This document shows positions 1 to 8,731 of a stretch of DNA of 64,000 bases, one piece after another. The stretch's first letter is position 1; each line of letters begins with the position of its first letter. Under the pieces are notes generated by a model that was not told where the DNA came from, did not search any database, and worked only from the letters and a program-made list of their open reading frames with translations. Made by a program: the position numbers and the translations under genes. This stretch comes from Virgisporangium aliadipatigenens (GTDB lineage Bacteria; Actinomycetota; Actinomycetes; Mycobacteriales; Micromonosporaceae): positions 1 through 64,000 of the forward strand of contig NZ_BOPF01000018.1 in assembly GCF_016863615.1 (NCBI RefSeq), read 5' to 3'.

Positions 1-1
1 G

Positions 2-199
2 GACAACCTCTCCGTGCGGTTGGCGGGTCTGGGGCGGCGAGAGCCGGCGCTGGCCGCGATCGAGGAAGCCGTCACCACTCGGCGGCGGCTGGCCACCCGG
101 TGGCCCGACGTCTACCAACAAGACCTGCACGAATCCCTCGAGTACCTCGCCGAGCTGACCTCCGACAGACCGCCAGAAGCAGCGAACCCGACCAGGTAA
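2..199 (+). CDS. TPR-containing protein, C-terminal fragment (cut by window edge)
   Basis: The reading frame is open from the first bases and stops with TAA at 197-199. The visible 65 residues contain a helix-turn-helix pattern typical of tetratricopeptide repeats (RLAGLGRREPALAAIEEAV), followed by RRRLA and a short tail ending in PTR. Such repeats make up the C-terminal half of many large actinomycete regulators and NB-ARC/CHAT proteins. The effector part lies outside the window, so function cannot be assigned. The gene borders a stretch of decayed coding sequence. Confidence 0.7.
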   Translation, partial: DNLSVRLAGLGRREPALAAIEEAVTTRRRLATRWPDVYQQDLHESLEYLAELTSDRPPEAANPTR

Positions 200-639
200 T
201 GGACCGTTATTTGGTACACAGAGGGGACTACGACCGTCATGGCCCCCCACCAGCCACTGCGCGACTCCGACACGTTATCTGGTACATCTACGACTGCTCG
301 TAGATCGCGGCGCGTCTTGAGCGATCACCAGCAGGCTGTCCGGCGGCAGTCCTCCGAGGCCGCGCACTGATCACATGTATGGAGATGCACTCCTGAAAGC
401 CTTTATGCGGGCCCAATTTGCGCTGTCATCGGAAGAGTGATCGACCCTCGTTCGCGGACGCGGTACAGGTGCACAGACAGTGATGGAGCAGGCGGTCAAG
501 GAGCTGTCCCTGCTTCGGCCCATGGTCAACAAGTGGCGCTCGTTCGTACAAACATTCACGCGGCGGCGGTGGGCGAGGTGGGCTCCCAAGGAGGCGAACC
601 TCCGGCTCTCGTTGTCGCGAACGAAATCACGGCCTGCTC

Positions 640-1058
640 GCTCTCGCGCTCGGTACCATCTTCTTCCTGATCGCACGGCACCGCGCTGCGTTGGACCACG
701 CGCTTTCCACGACGGCCGTGCTGGGCTGCGCGCCGAGTTGACCGCGGCGGTGGGCACGCCACGAATCGTGATCGTCGTGGGCCGGACCCGTCCCGGGCCC
801 ACCGGACGCTGGCCAAGGCGACGAACGCGGCCGTCACCGCTGCGGGCCCCTATCACCGGGCAGGACTGTGTCTGGTACCGCGTCGTGTGGTGGCGCGGCG
901 GTCCCGGATCGAGCGATCGGACGCGCAGCGCATACCGCTCGTCGGAGCCGTTCACCGTGGCCGACTTCACCGGCGCGGTCCAGGTCGCCGCCGGGCTCGC
1001 CGACCGGTACCTGTTCGAGGACGACCGGCTGACCCGACAGTCCGGGCGGCGACGATGA
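640..1058 (+). pseudogene. Broken GIDE-domain-like membrane protein
   Basis: At about 640-710 one frame encodes a hydrophobic segment followed by basic residues (LALGTIFFLIARHR), like an N-terminal membrane helix. After a frame change near 715-735, another frame reads IVIVVGRTRPGPTG and then LRAPITGQDCVWYRV, closely resembling the start of GIDE-type domains found in actinobacterial membrane proteins. A later piece, SEPFTVADFTGAVQV, fits the same family. Stops and at least one frameshift separate the pieces, so it is read as a remnant rather than a working gene. A sequencing error cannot be excluded. Confidence 0.45.
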
Positions 1059-1186
1059 ACCGGTTCCGCGCGCACCGCGGTCGCCGTCACGTCGCACGGC
1101 TTCGACCTGTACGCCAAGCGGGGAACGGTGCCGTTCAAAGTGCCGCTGACGGTGCCAGCGCGGGGGCTGGTCTGCGCCTGTTTCGG

Positions 1187-1447
1187 TCAGCTGCCCACAG
1201 GCGACAACGGGCAGCGATGGCGGCTGCTCACGGTGCCGGCTCGGCACCGAGGGCCCTCGCGCAGGATCGTGCCGGTCTGCCCGGGACTCTCCAACGGCCA
1301 GAAGTGCCCGCCGTCGACGTAGCGGACCTGGACGCGGGCCGCATGGGGGATGCGTTCGGCGGCGTCGGTGAAGAACTCGCGGGGCTGGGTCCGGGAGTTC
1401 CAGCCCTGGACGATGGTCACCGGGCAGCGCCAGCGGGGAATCAGCTA
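1187..1447 (-). pseudogene. Alpha/beta-hydrolase C-terminal remnant
   Basis: On the minus strand, roughly 1447 down to 1260 encodes CPVTIVQGWNSRTQPREFF and then DGGHFWPLESP, the usual end of an alpha/beta hydrolase (strand before the acid, then the catalytic-His motif GGHFWPLE). A TAG sits immediately upstream in frame and there is no room for the nucleophile elbow, so only the C-terminal quarter survives. Downstream sequence runs on without family resemblance until the stop at 1187. Confidence 0.4.
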
Positions 1448-1537
1448 TGCATACGACGGCGTGCGTAGTTCATCTTCTGCCGCTGCTCACGCGTTTCCCG
1501 TCGCTGCCCCCGTGCGATCCGCGACAAGTTCAGAATC

Positions 1538-1803
1538 GTGACTGTTCATAGCAAGGAGAGCTGGGTCATCGGCGCCGACAAGTGGCGCAACCCCGACGAG
1601 GGCCTGACCTCCGACTTCGAAGCCCAGCGCTGGGAACCCGTCTTGGCTGGAGATCTGCCCCGGCGCCGTCCCCTACATCAGCGGCCAGCCCACTACGACA
1701 ACGGCCAGACGTGCTCCCTCGCCGGCGCCAACGGGCCGCGCCGGCGAAATTTCATATCTCTCCGATAGAAAATATCGAGGCCGACCGGCCGGTCGGTTTT
1801 TAG
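1538..1803 (+). mobile_element. Tn3-family transposase remnant
   Basis: The segment reads KESWVIGADKWRNPDEGL followed by SDFEAQR, matching the conserved part of Tn3-family transposases that usually reads W..GA.RYRNPDEDLP.DF. The similarity then breaks and resumes in another frame near 1742-1790 with AKFHISPIENIE, resembling the later 'ISPLEK' segment of the same family. No complete gene, terminal inverted repeats or resolvase were found, so this is a decayed insertion. It marks past transposition next to the PKS cluster. Confidence 0.5.
1781..1801 (+). terminator. Palindrome plus T-run, terminator-like
   Basis: CCGACCGGCCGGTCGG is a perfect 16-base palindrome directly followed by TTTTT. It could fold as a 6-bp GC stem with a GGCC loop and act as a rho-independent terminator. 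It lies about 155 bases before the PKS-A start and could insulate the cluster from upstream reading. Confidence 0.5.
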
Positions 1804-1956
1804 CATCCATGTTCTTCAATAGCAGAGGAACGCTTAACCGGCCGGTAACAGGGCGCCCCTACGGTATCGGCGAACGCGAGATCGATTCACATCTATCAAG
1901 TATGGATTTGTGGATCGGTCGGTTTTCACCGCAGGCCGCCTACGTCCGGGGGTCCG

Positions 1957-4900
1957 ATGACTGCCGTCCACGTTTCGACCGACCTCGTGATCGCCATCCC
2001 ACCGGGTAGCGGGATGGAACCCAGTCCACGTCTCGTCGCCGCCGCGCGATCCGGTGGCGCCTCAGCCGTACTCGACCTGTCCAGCGGGGAGAACGCGCTC
2101 ACCGCGCTGACCGAGCTTGCCACCGGCCCGATCGGAGTACGGGTACCGGCCGGCTGCCCGATCACATGGTCCGACGTGCAACGCGCCGCCACCGGACAGG
2201 TCAACCTGGTCATACTGTCGCCCGACAGTCCCTGGCGGATATCCGATACGGCCGGGCGGTGCCGCGTTCTCGTCGAGGTGACCGGCCACGACGACGCACG
2301 CGCCGCGGTCGCGGCCGGAGCTCACGGGTTGATCGCACGTGGCGCCGAATCAGGCGGACGGGTCAGTGACCTCAGCGCGTTCGTCCTGATGCAGCAGCTC
2401 ATCGCCGACGCCGCGCTGGCGGTGCCGGTGTGGGTGGCCGGCGGCATCGGCCCACGCACCGCGGTCGCCTGCATCGTCGGCGGTGCCGCCGGTGTCGTGC
2501 TGGACAGCCAGCTCGCGCTGATGCCCGAGTGCGATCTTCCCGACGACGTGCTCGCCGCCATCCGCCGTATGGACGGTTCCGAGACCGTGCTCCTCGATCG
2601 GGAACGCGGCCTGCCGGTAGAGGGCGAACTGGTTCCGGTGGGACAGGACGGCTGGTTGGCGACCACGTTCGCGCGGCGGTGGCGCGACACCCGCACCGCG
2701 GTCCGCGCGGTCCGCGCCGCCATGCTCGGCGCGCTGGACGACGGAGACGCCGGGCGGATGCTCGCACCGGGCGCGCCGCTGGCCCGGTCGTTGGGCATGC
2801 GGATTCCGGTGGCGCAGGGCCCGATGACGCGGGTGAGCGACGTGGCACCGTTCGCTGCGGCGGTCGCGGCCGACGGCGCGCTGCCGTTCACCGCCCTCGC
2901 CCTCGCCGACGCCGCGCAGTCCCGCCGCATGCTCACCGAGACCTCTGCCGCCCTGGGTGAGGCGCCGTGGGGGGTCGGCGTGCTCGGCTTCGCACCCGAG
3001 GACCTGCGTTCGGCACAGATCGAGCTCATCCGGGAGGTCCGGCCGCGGTGCGTCATCATCGCCGGTGGCCGGCCGGCGCAGGCACAGTCGTTGGAGGCCG
3101 ACGGCATCGCCACCTTCCTGCACGTCCCCTCGGCGGGTCTGCTCCGGCAGTTCCTGCGAGCCGGGTCGCGTCGCTTCGTCTTCGAGGGCGCCGAGTGTGG
3201 CGGGCATGTCGGGCCGCGCACCAGTTTCCCGTTGTGGGAGGCGCAGTCGATGGTGCTGGAGGAGTTCCTCGACAGTCAGGTGGCCGGAACGGCCGAGGCG
3301 GTGCAGGTCTTCTTCGCGGGCGGCATCCACGACGCCAGATCCGCCGCGATGGTCGCCGCGATGGCGGCACCGCTGGTTCGCCGTGGTGTCCAGGTCGGTG
3401 TCCTGATGGGCACCGCGTACCTGTTCACCCGCGAGGCGGTGGAGTGCGGCGCGGTGCAGCCGCTGTTCCAGCGGACGGCGCTTCAGGCGACCCGCACGGC
3501 GTTGCTGGAAACCGCCCCGGGCCACGCGACCCGCTGTGTGCACAGCCCGTTCGTCGACGACTTTCACCGGTTGCGCCGCGACCTGGAGACGGCCGGTGTG
3601 GAGAACCGGCAGGTCTGGGAACACCTGGAGATGCTCAACGTCGGCCGGCTGCGCATCGCCAGCAAGGGACTGCGTCGCGACGGCGGCACCACCGTCGCGG
3701 TGGACGAGTCGGTGCAGCACAGCGAGGGCCTGTTCATGGCGGGCCAGGTCGCGGTGCTGCGGGACGAGCCGACCGGCATCTGCGACCTGCACGCCGCTGT
3801 CACCACCGCTGCGGCGGACTTCCACGAGCGACAGGTCGCGGCCCTGCGCGACACACTGCTCCCGGCGGAGCCGGTCGAGGCGGCACCCCCGCCGTTGGAC
3901 ATCGCGATCGTCGGTATGGCGTGCGTGTTCCCCGACTCGCCGGATCTGGCCGCGTACTGGGAGACCATCCTGGCCGGCCGGGACGCGATCACCGAGGTGC
4001 CGCCGGACCGGTGGGACGCCGAGCGCTTCTACGCACCCGAGGTGGGCCCCGGCGAGGCCGGCCGGATCAGCGTCTCCAAGTGGGGCGGCTTCATCGACCC
4101 GGTGCCGTTCGACGCGATCCGCTACGGCATCCCGCCCGCGGCTCTGGCCAGCATCGACCCGACCCAGCTCATCGCGCTGGAGATGTCGCACCGGGCGCTG
4201 GTCGACGCCGGCTACCCCTACGACGCGCCGGAGGTCGACCACAGCCGCACCGGCGTGATCTTCGGCGCCGAGTCCGGCAGCGACATGGCCAACGCGCAGG
4301 CGCTGCGCACATTGCTGCCGGCGTATGTCGGCGAGGTTCCCGAGGAACTGGACGAGCAACTGCCCCGCGTCACCGAGGACTCGTTCCCGGGAATCCTCGC
4401 CAACGTCATCGCGGGCCGGGTCGCCAACCGCCTCGACCTCGGCGGACCCAACATGACCGTCGACGCAGCCTGCGCCTCGTCGCTGGCCGCGCTCGACGCG
4501 GCCTGCAAGGAACTCGCGGCCGGCAGCAGCGACATGATGATCTGCGGCGGGGCCGACCTGCACAACGGCATCGCCGACTATGTGATGTTCACGTCGGCGC
4601 ACGCGCTGTCGCCGACCGGCCGCTGCCGGACCTTCGACAGCACCGGCGACGGCATCGCCCTCGGCGAAGGCGTCGCGACCCTGGTACTCAAGCGTCTCGC
4701 CGACGCCGAACGCGACGGTGACCGGATCTACGCGGTCATCAAGGGCCTCGGCGCGTCGAGCGACGGCCGTGCGCTCGGCCTGACCGCGCCACGCCCGGCC
4801 GGGCAGCGCCGGGCACTGGAGCGGGCCTACGCACGCAGCGGCATCTCCCCGCGTCAGGTCGAACTCGTCGAGGCGCACGGCACCGGCACGGTAGTCGGAG

Positions 4901-7900
4901 ACCGCACCGAACTGGAGGCCTTGACCCGACTGTTCCTGGACGACCGCGCCATGCCCGGCACCTGTGCGCTGGGCTCGGTCAAGTCGCAGATCGGGCACAC
5001 CAAATGCGCCGCCGGACTCGCCGGTGTGATCAAGGCGGTGATGGCGCTGCACACCGGGGTCAAGCCGCCGACCAGCAACCTCAGCCGCCCCAATCCCGCC
5101 TGGGATCCGCGGCACAGCCCGTTCGCGTTCAACACCGAGGCGCGGCCCTGGCTGACTCCGCCCGAGCGGCGCTACGCCGGGGTCAGCGCGTTCGGCTTCG
5201 GCGGCACCAACTACCACGTTGTCCTGGCCGCCCACCCGGGGACGCCGCCACAGCGCCACGCGCGCGACGCGTGGCCGGCGGAACTGTTCTGCTTCCGTGG
5301 TGCCGACCGGTCCGCGGCGCACAACGCCGTCCGCACGTTCATCCAGCGCGCCGAGGGACGGACCCGGCCGCTGCGCGACCTCGCCGCCACGCTCGCCCGC
5401 GGGTCGGACCGCCGCAGCGGGCCGGTACAGGTGGCGGTCGTCGCCAGGGACGTCGACGAACTGCTGCGGCTGCTGCACCGGGCGCTGGCCGGCGAACACG
5501 CGCCCACGGACGGGCTCATCCAGCCGGCCACGAAGCCGGCGGGCAAGGTCGCGTTCCTTTTCCCCGGGCAGGGCAGCCAGCGTCCCGGTGCGCTGTCCGA
5601 CCTGTTCGTCACGTTCCCTGAGGTGCGGCGCTATCTCCAGCTCGGGCGTGAGTGGGCCGACGCGCTGTTGCCGCCCACCGCGTTCGACCCGGAACTGGCC
5701 CGCGCGCAGGAGGACCGGGTACGCGACACCCGCATCGCCCAACCGGCACTCGGCATCGGCGGCCTGGCGGTGCACCATCTGCTGGGCCGACTCGGGATCC
5801 GGCCGGACCTGGCCGGTGGCCACAGCTACGGCGAACTGGTGGCGTTGTGCGTCGCCGGCGCCCTCGACCCCGCGACGCTTCTCGCGCTCAGCCGCGAGCG
5901 GGCCGCCTCGATCCTCGCCGCCACCGGTGACGATCCGGGCACGATGGCCGCGGTCAGCGCGACCCCCGACCAGGTGAGCGAGGTGCTGGCCGGCAGCGGG
6001 CTGGACGACGAGGTGGTCCTGGCCAACCACAACGGGCCGACCCAGGTGGTGATCTCCGGGCCGACCCGGCCGGTCCGTGCGGCGATCGCCGCCCTGAAGG
6101 CGGCCGGGTTGTCCGCCCGGCTCCTGCCGGTGGCGTGCGCGTTCCACAGCCCGGTCGTCGCCGGCGGCGGCGGACGCTTCGCCGCGGTGCTGGCCGCGCA
6201 GCCGGTTTCCGCGCCCCGCATCCCGGTGTGGGCGAACCGGACCGCCGCACCGTACGAACCCGACGCGGCCGCCGTCCGGTCCGAGCTGGCCGCCCAGATC
6301 GGCGCACCGGTGCGCTTCGTGGACCAGATCGAGGCCATGTACGCCGACGGCGCGCGCGTCTTCGTCGAGGCCGGCCCGGGCCAGGTGCTCACCAAGCTGG
6401 TCCGCTCTGTCCTCGGCGACCGGCCGCACCTCGCGGTGGCCTGTGACGGGCGCCCCGGCGAGGGCCTGCGCGCATTCCTCACCGCGATCGCCGAACTGGC
6501 CTGCGCTGGCCTGCCGGTGCGACCCGGGTGGCTGGTCCACGGCCGCGAAACGGCGGACAGCACGGTCTCCGAGCCGCCCGGTCGTCCACTGTGGACGGTT
6601 GACGGCCAGCTCGTGCGCGACAGCAACGGTGAGTGCCTTTCGGGCGGCATGAGGCCCCCTCGACGCATCAAGGAGTGGTCGATGAACGACGGATCCACGC
6701 CCGCCGGCCGCGACAGCCGGGACGAACTGCTGAGCGAGTTCCTGCGCACCAACCGGGAGATGATCGCCTCCCAGCGGGACATCCTGCTCGCGTACTTCGG
6801 CGGCGGAGGACATTTCGTCTGGCAACCCGCGCCGGCGCAGACGCTGCCGGCGGTCCAGGCCTCGCTCGCGACGGTCGTCGCCGAGCCGGTCCTGCCGGTT
6901 CCGGTCTCGCCGGCGGTCGCTGCGGTGGCCCCGCTCGATCCCTCGCCGGCGCGTGCGGGCACGGCGATGGTCCGGGCCACCCTGGACTTCCAGGGTGCGG
7001 TCCTCGCGGTGATCAGCGAACGGACCGGATACCCGCAGGACCTGATCGACCTGGACCTGGACCTGGAGGCCGATCTCAGCGTCGATTCCATCAAACGGGC
7101 CGAGGTGGCCGGCGAGGTAGCCGCGCGACTGGAGCTCACCGCCGAGGGTGATGAGGCAGAGCTGGAGGAACTCGTCAAGGCGCGCACCGTGCGCGCGATG
7201 GTGGCCTGGCTCGACGAGAAGGTGGCCGGTGCGAGCGCGCAGCCGGTCAACGGCAGCGGCATCACGTCGTTAGAGGCACAGCCGGACTCGACCGGCCCGC
7301 CGCCGGAGTACGCCGGCATCGCGCCCACCCGGCTGGTGCCGACACTGAAAGCGCTCGGCGACACCCCGACCCGGACGCCGGAGGCGCTCGCCGCAACGGT
7401 GTTCGCCGTCACCGCCGACCCGGCGGCGCAGTCCCTGGCCGACCTGCTCACCGCGCACGGCGCCGAGGTACGCGTGATCGACGCCGGCGACACCGCGGCC
7501 GTCGCCGGCGTGGACGGCCTGATCCTGCTCGGCGGCGCGGCGGTCCTGCCCGAGGCGTTCCCGCTCGCCAAGAGCGCGCTGACCGGCGGAGCCCGGTGGC
7601 TGCTGGCGGCCGCCGACAGCACGTCGGAGGCCGGCCACGGCCTGCGGGGATTCTTCCGCACGCTCAGCCGGGAGTACCCGCAGTGCACCGCCCGGCTCGT
7701 GATCGCCGACGGCGACATCGCCGGCCAGGTCCTCGACGAGCTGCTCAGCGGCGGGGACGAACCGGTAGTGGTCCGCAGCGGCGGCCTCCGCCACGGGTAC
7801 GCGCTGGTGCCGGAGGCGCTCGGCGCGCTCGCCACCGGTGGTGCCGGCCCGGCCGGCGACGGTGCGGCCGAGGCACGCGCCGTGGGGCTGGACCGCGACT

Positions 7901-8724
7901 CGGTCGTCGTTCTCTTCGGTGGAGCGCGGGGCATCACACCCTGGTTCGCCCGCGCACTCGCCGCCGCAAGCGGCTGCCGTATCGAACTGGTCGGTCGCAC
8001 GCCGCTGCCGAGCGGGCCGCCGGACCCCTCGCTCGCGGGACTCGACGGCACCGCACTGCGGGCTGAGCTCGCCGGGCGAGGGATGCGTTCGCCCGCCGAC
8101 ATCGAGCGGGCCGCGCGCGCCCTGCTCGCCGGGCGCGAGGTGGAGGCCACCGTTCGGGAACTGCGCGACCTCGGCAGCGAGGTGCGCTACCACGCGGTGG
8201 ACGTGCGCGACGGGAACGCGGTGCGCCAACTGCTCACGTCGGTGCACGGCGCACACGGCCGGATCGACGGCGTGATCTACGCGGCCGGCGTCATCGAGGA
8301 CAAGCTCGTCGCCGACAAGACTCCCGAATCGTTCGCCCGCGTCTTCGACACCAAGGTCGAAGGTGCGCGGGCTGTGCTCCACGGGCTTCCCGGCGGCCCC
8401 CGGTTCGTGGTGCTGTTCGGCAGCATCGCCGCCACGTTCGGCAACCGGGGACAAGTCGACTACGCCGCCGCCAACGACGCGCTCGAGGCGATGGGTGCGC
8501 GCTGGGCGGAAGCGACCGGCAACCGGTGCCTCACCGTCCACTGGGGACCGTGGGCGCCCGGCCCCGGGCACGGCGGGATGGTCACGGCGGAACTGAGCAA
8601 GGAGTACGCCCGCCGCGGCATCAAAATGATCGATCCTGAGGAGGGCGCGCTGTGCCTGCTGAACGAGCTGGCGTGGGGGGACCCGTCCACCACCGCCGTC
8701 GTCTACACGGCTTCCGGTTGGTGA
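1957..8724 (+). CDS. Giant Pfa-like synthase A: NMO-NMO-KS-AT-ACP-KR
   Basis: A 2255-residue cytosolic megasynthase. Residues ~1-230 and ~280-610 are two TIM-barrel segments of the nitronate monooxygenase / PfaD enoyl-reductase kind; the second has the flavin motif GAECGGHVGPR near 411. The ketosynthase (~647-1085) keeps Cys839 (DAACASS), His974 (EAHGTGT) and His1014. The acyltransferase (~1196-1500) keeps Ser1290 in GHSYG and His1397. One carrier domain (~1690-1755) has Ser1711 in VDSIKRAEV, the hallmark of PUFA and enediyne synthases. The ketoreductase (~1975-2255) has GGARGIT, Ser2156 and Tyr2169. It lacks a dehydratase, which PKS-B provides 7 bases downstream. It probably extends, reduces and, through the NMO part, saturates an acyl chain. 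Having one ACP rather than a string of them is unlike classic PfaA. ATG start, preceded by GGGGG. Confidence 0.9.
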   Translation: MTAVHVSTDLVIAIPPGSGMEPSPRLVAAARSGGASAVLDLSSGENALTALTELATGPIGVRVPAGCPITWSDVQRAATGQVNLVILSPDSPWRISDTAGRCRVLVEVTGHDDARAAVAAGAHGLIARGAESGGRVSDLSAFVLMQQLIADAALAVPVWVAGGIGPRTAVACIVGGAAGVVLDSQLALMPECDLPDDVLAAIRRMDGSETVLLDRERGLPVEGELVPVGQDGWLATTFARRWRDTRTAVRAVRAAMLGALDDGDAGRMLAPGAPLARSLGMRIPVAQGPMTRVSDVAPFAAAVAADGALPFTALALADAAQSRRMLTETSAALGEAPWGVGVLGFAPEDLRSAQIELIREVRPRCVIIAGGRPAQAQSLEADGIATFLHVPSAGLLRQFLRAGSRRFVFEGAECGGHVGPRTSFPLWEAQSMVLEEFLDSQVAGTAEAVQVFFAGGIHDARSAAMVAAMAAPLVRRGVQVGVLMGTAYLFTREAVECGAVQPLFQRTALQATRTALLETAPGHATRCVHSPFVDDFHRLRRDLETAGVENRQVWEHLEMLNVGRLRIASKGLRRDGGTTVAVDESVQHSEGLFMAGQVAVLRDEPTGICDLHAAVTTAAADFHERQVAALRDTLLPAEPVEAAPPPLDIAIVGMACVFPDSPDLAAYWETILAGRDAITEVPPDRWDAERFYAPEVGPGEAGRISVSKWGGFIDPVPFDAIRYGIPPAALASIDPTQLIALEMSHRALVDAGYPYDAPEVDHSRTGVIFGAESGSDMANAQALRTLLPAYVGEVPEELDEQLPRVTEDSFPGILANVIAGRVANRLDLGGPNMTVDAACASSLAALDAACKELAAGSSDMMICGGADLHNGIADYVMFTSAHALSPTGRCRTFDSTGDGIALGEGVATLVLKRLADAERDGDRIYAVIKGLGASSDGRALGLTAPRPAGQRRALERAYARSGISPRQVELVEAHGTGTVVGDRTELEALTRLFLDDRAMPGTCALGSVKSQIGHTKCAAGLAGVIKAVMALHTGVKPPTSNLSRPNPAWDPRHSPFAFNTEARPWLTPPERRYAGVSAFGFGGTNYHVVLAAHPGTPPQRHARDAWPAELFCFRGADRSAAHNAVRTFIQRAEGRTRPLRDLAATLARGSDRRSGPVQVAVVARDVDELLRLLHRALAGEHAPTDGLIQPATKPAGKVAFLFPGQGSQRPGALSDLFVTFPEVRRYLQLGREWADALLPPTAFDPELARAQEDRVRDTRIAQPALGIGGLAVHHLLGRLGIRPDLAGGHSYGELVALCVAGALDPATLLALSRERAASILAATGDDPGTMAAVSATPDQVSEVLAGSGLDDEVVLANHNGPTQVVISGPTRPVRAAIAALKAAGLSARLLPVACAFHSPVVAGGGGRFAAVLAAQPVSAPRIPVWANRTAAPYEPDAAAVRSELAAQIGAPVRFVDQIEAMYADGARVFVEAGPGQVLTKLVRSVLGDRPHLAVACDGRPGEGLRAFLTAIAELACAGLPVRPGWLVHGRETADSTVSEPPGRPLWTVDGQLVRDSNGECLSGGMRPPRRIKEWSMNDGSTPAGRDSRDELLSEFLRTNREMIASQRDILLAYFGGGGHFVWQPAPAQTLPAVQASLATVVAEPVLPVPVSPAVAAVAPLDPSPARAGTAMVRATLDFQGAVLAVISERTGYPQDLIDLDLDLEADLSVDSIKRAEVAGEVAARLELTAEGDEAELEELVKARTVRAMVAWLDEKVAGASAQPVNGSGITSLEAQPDSTGPPPEYAGIAPTRLVPTLKALGDTPTRTPEALAATVFAVTADPAAQSLADLLTAHGAEVRVIDAGDTAAVAGVDGLILLGGAAVLPEAFPLAKSALTGGARWLLAAADSTSEAGHGLRGFFRTLSREYPQCTARLVIADGDIAGQVLDELLSGGDEPVVVRSGGLRHGYALVPEALGALATGGAGPAGDGAAEARAVGLDRDSVVVLFGGARGITPWFARALAAASGCRIELVGRTPLPSGPPDPSLAGLDGTALRAELAGRGMRSPADIERAARALLAGREVEATVRELRDLGSEVRYHAVDVRDGNAVRQLLTSVHGAHGRIDGVIYAAGVIEDKLVADKTPESFARVFDTKVEGARAVLHGLPGGPRFVVLFGSIAATFGNRGQVDYAAANDALEAMGARWAEATGNRCLTVHWGPWAPGPGHGGMVTAELSKEYARRGIKMIDPEEGALCLLNELAWGDPSTTAVVYTASGW

Positions 8725-8731
8725 GGCACCG

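Larger units (their letters stand above)
200..1956. other. Decayed intergenic stretch with gene remnants
   Basis: No intact gene is convincing here. Coding-like signal occurs in short pieces that jump between frames and strands: a GIDE-like segment, an alpha/beta-hydrolase tail on the minus strand and a Tn3-transposase piece. Local composition is more mixed than in the flanks, with AT-rich words near 1745-1780 and 1885-1915. The last 150 bases precede the PKS-A start and probably hold its promoter, though no consensus could be fixed. The stretch reads as a scarred junction at the left border of the PKS cluster. Confidence 0.6.

Noticed and set aside
2350-6825. Open frame of about 1490 codons on the minus strand inside PKS-A
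   Set aside because: It mirrors the GC-rich third-position pattern of PKS-A, is rich in Arg/Gly/His without any domain motif, and has no ribosome site or spacing logic.
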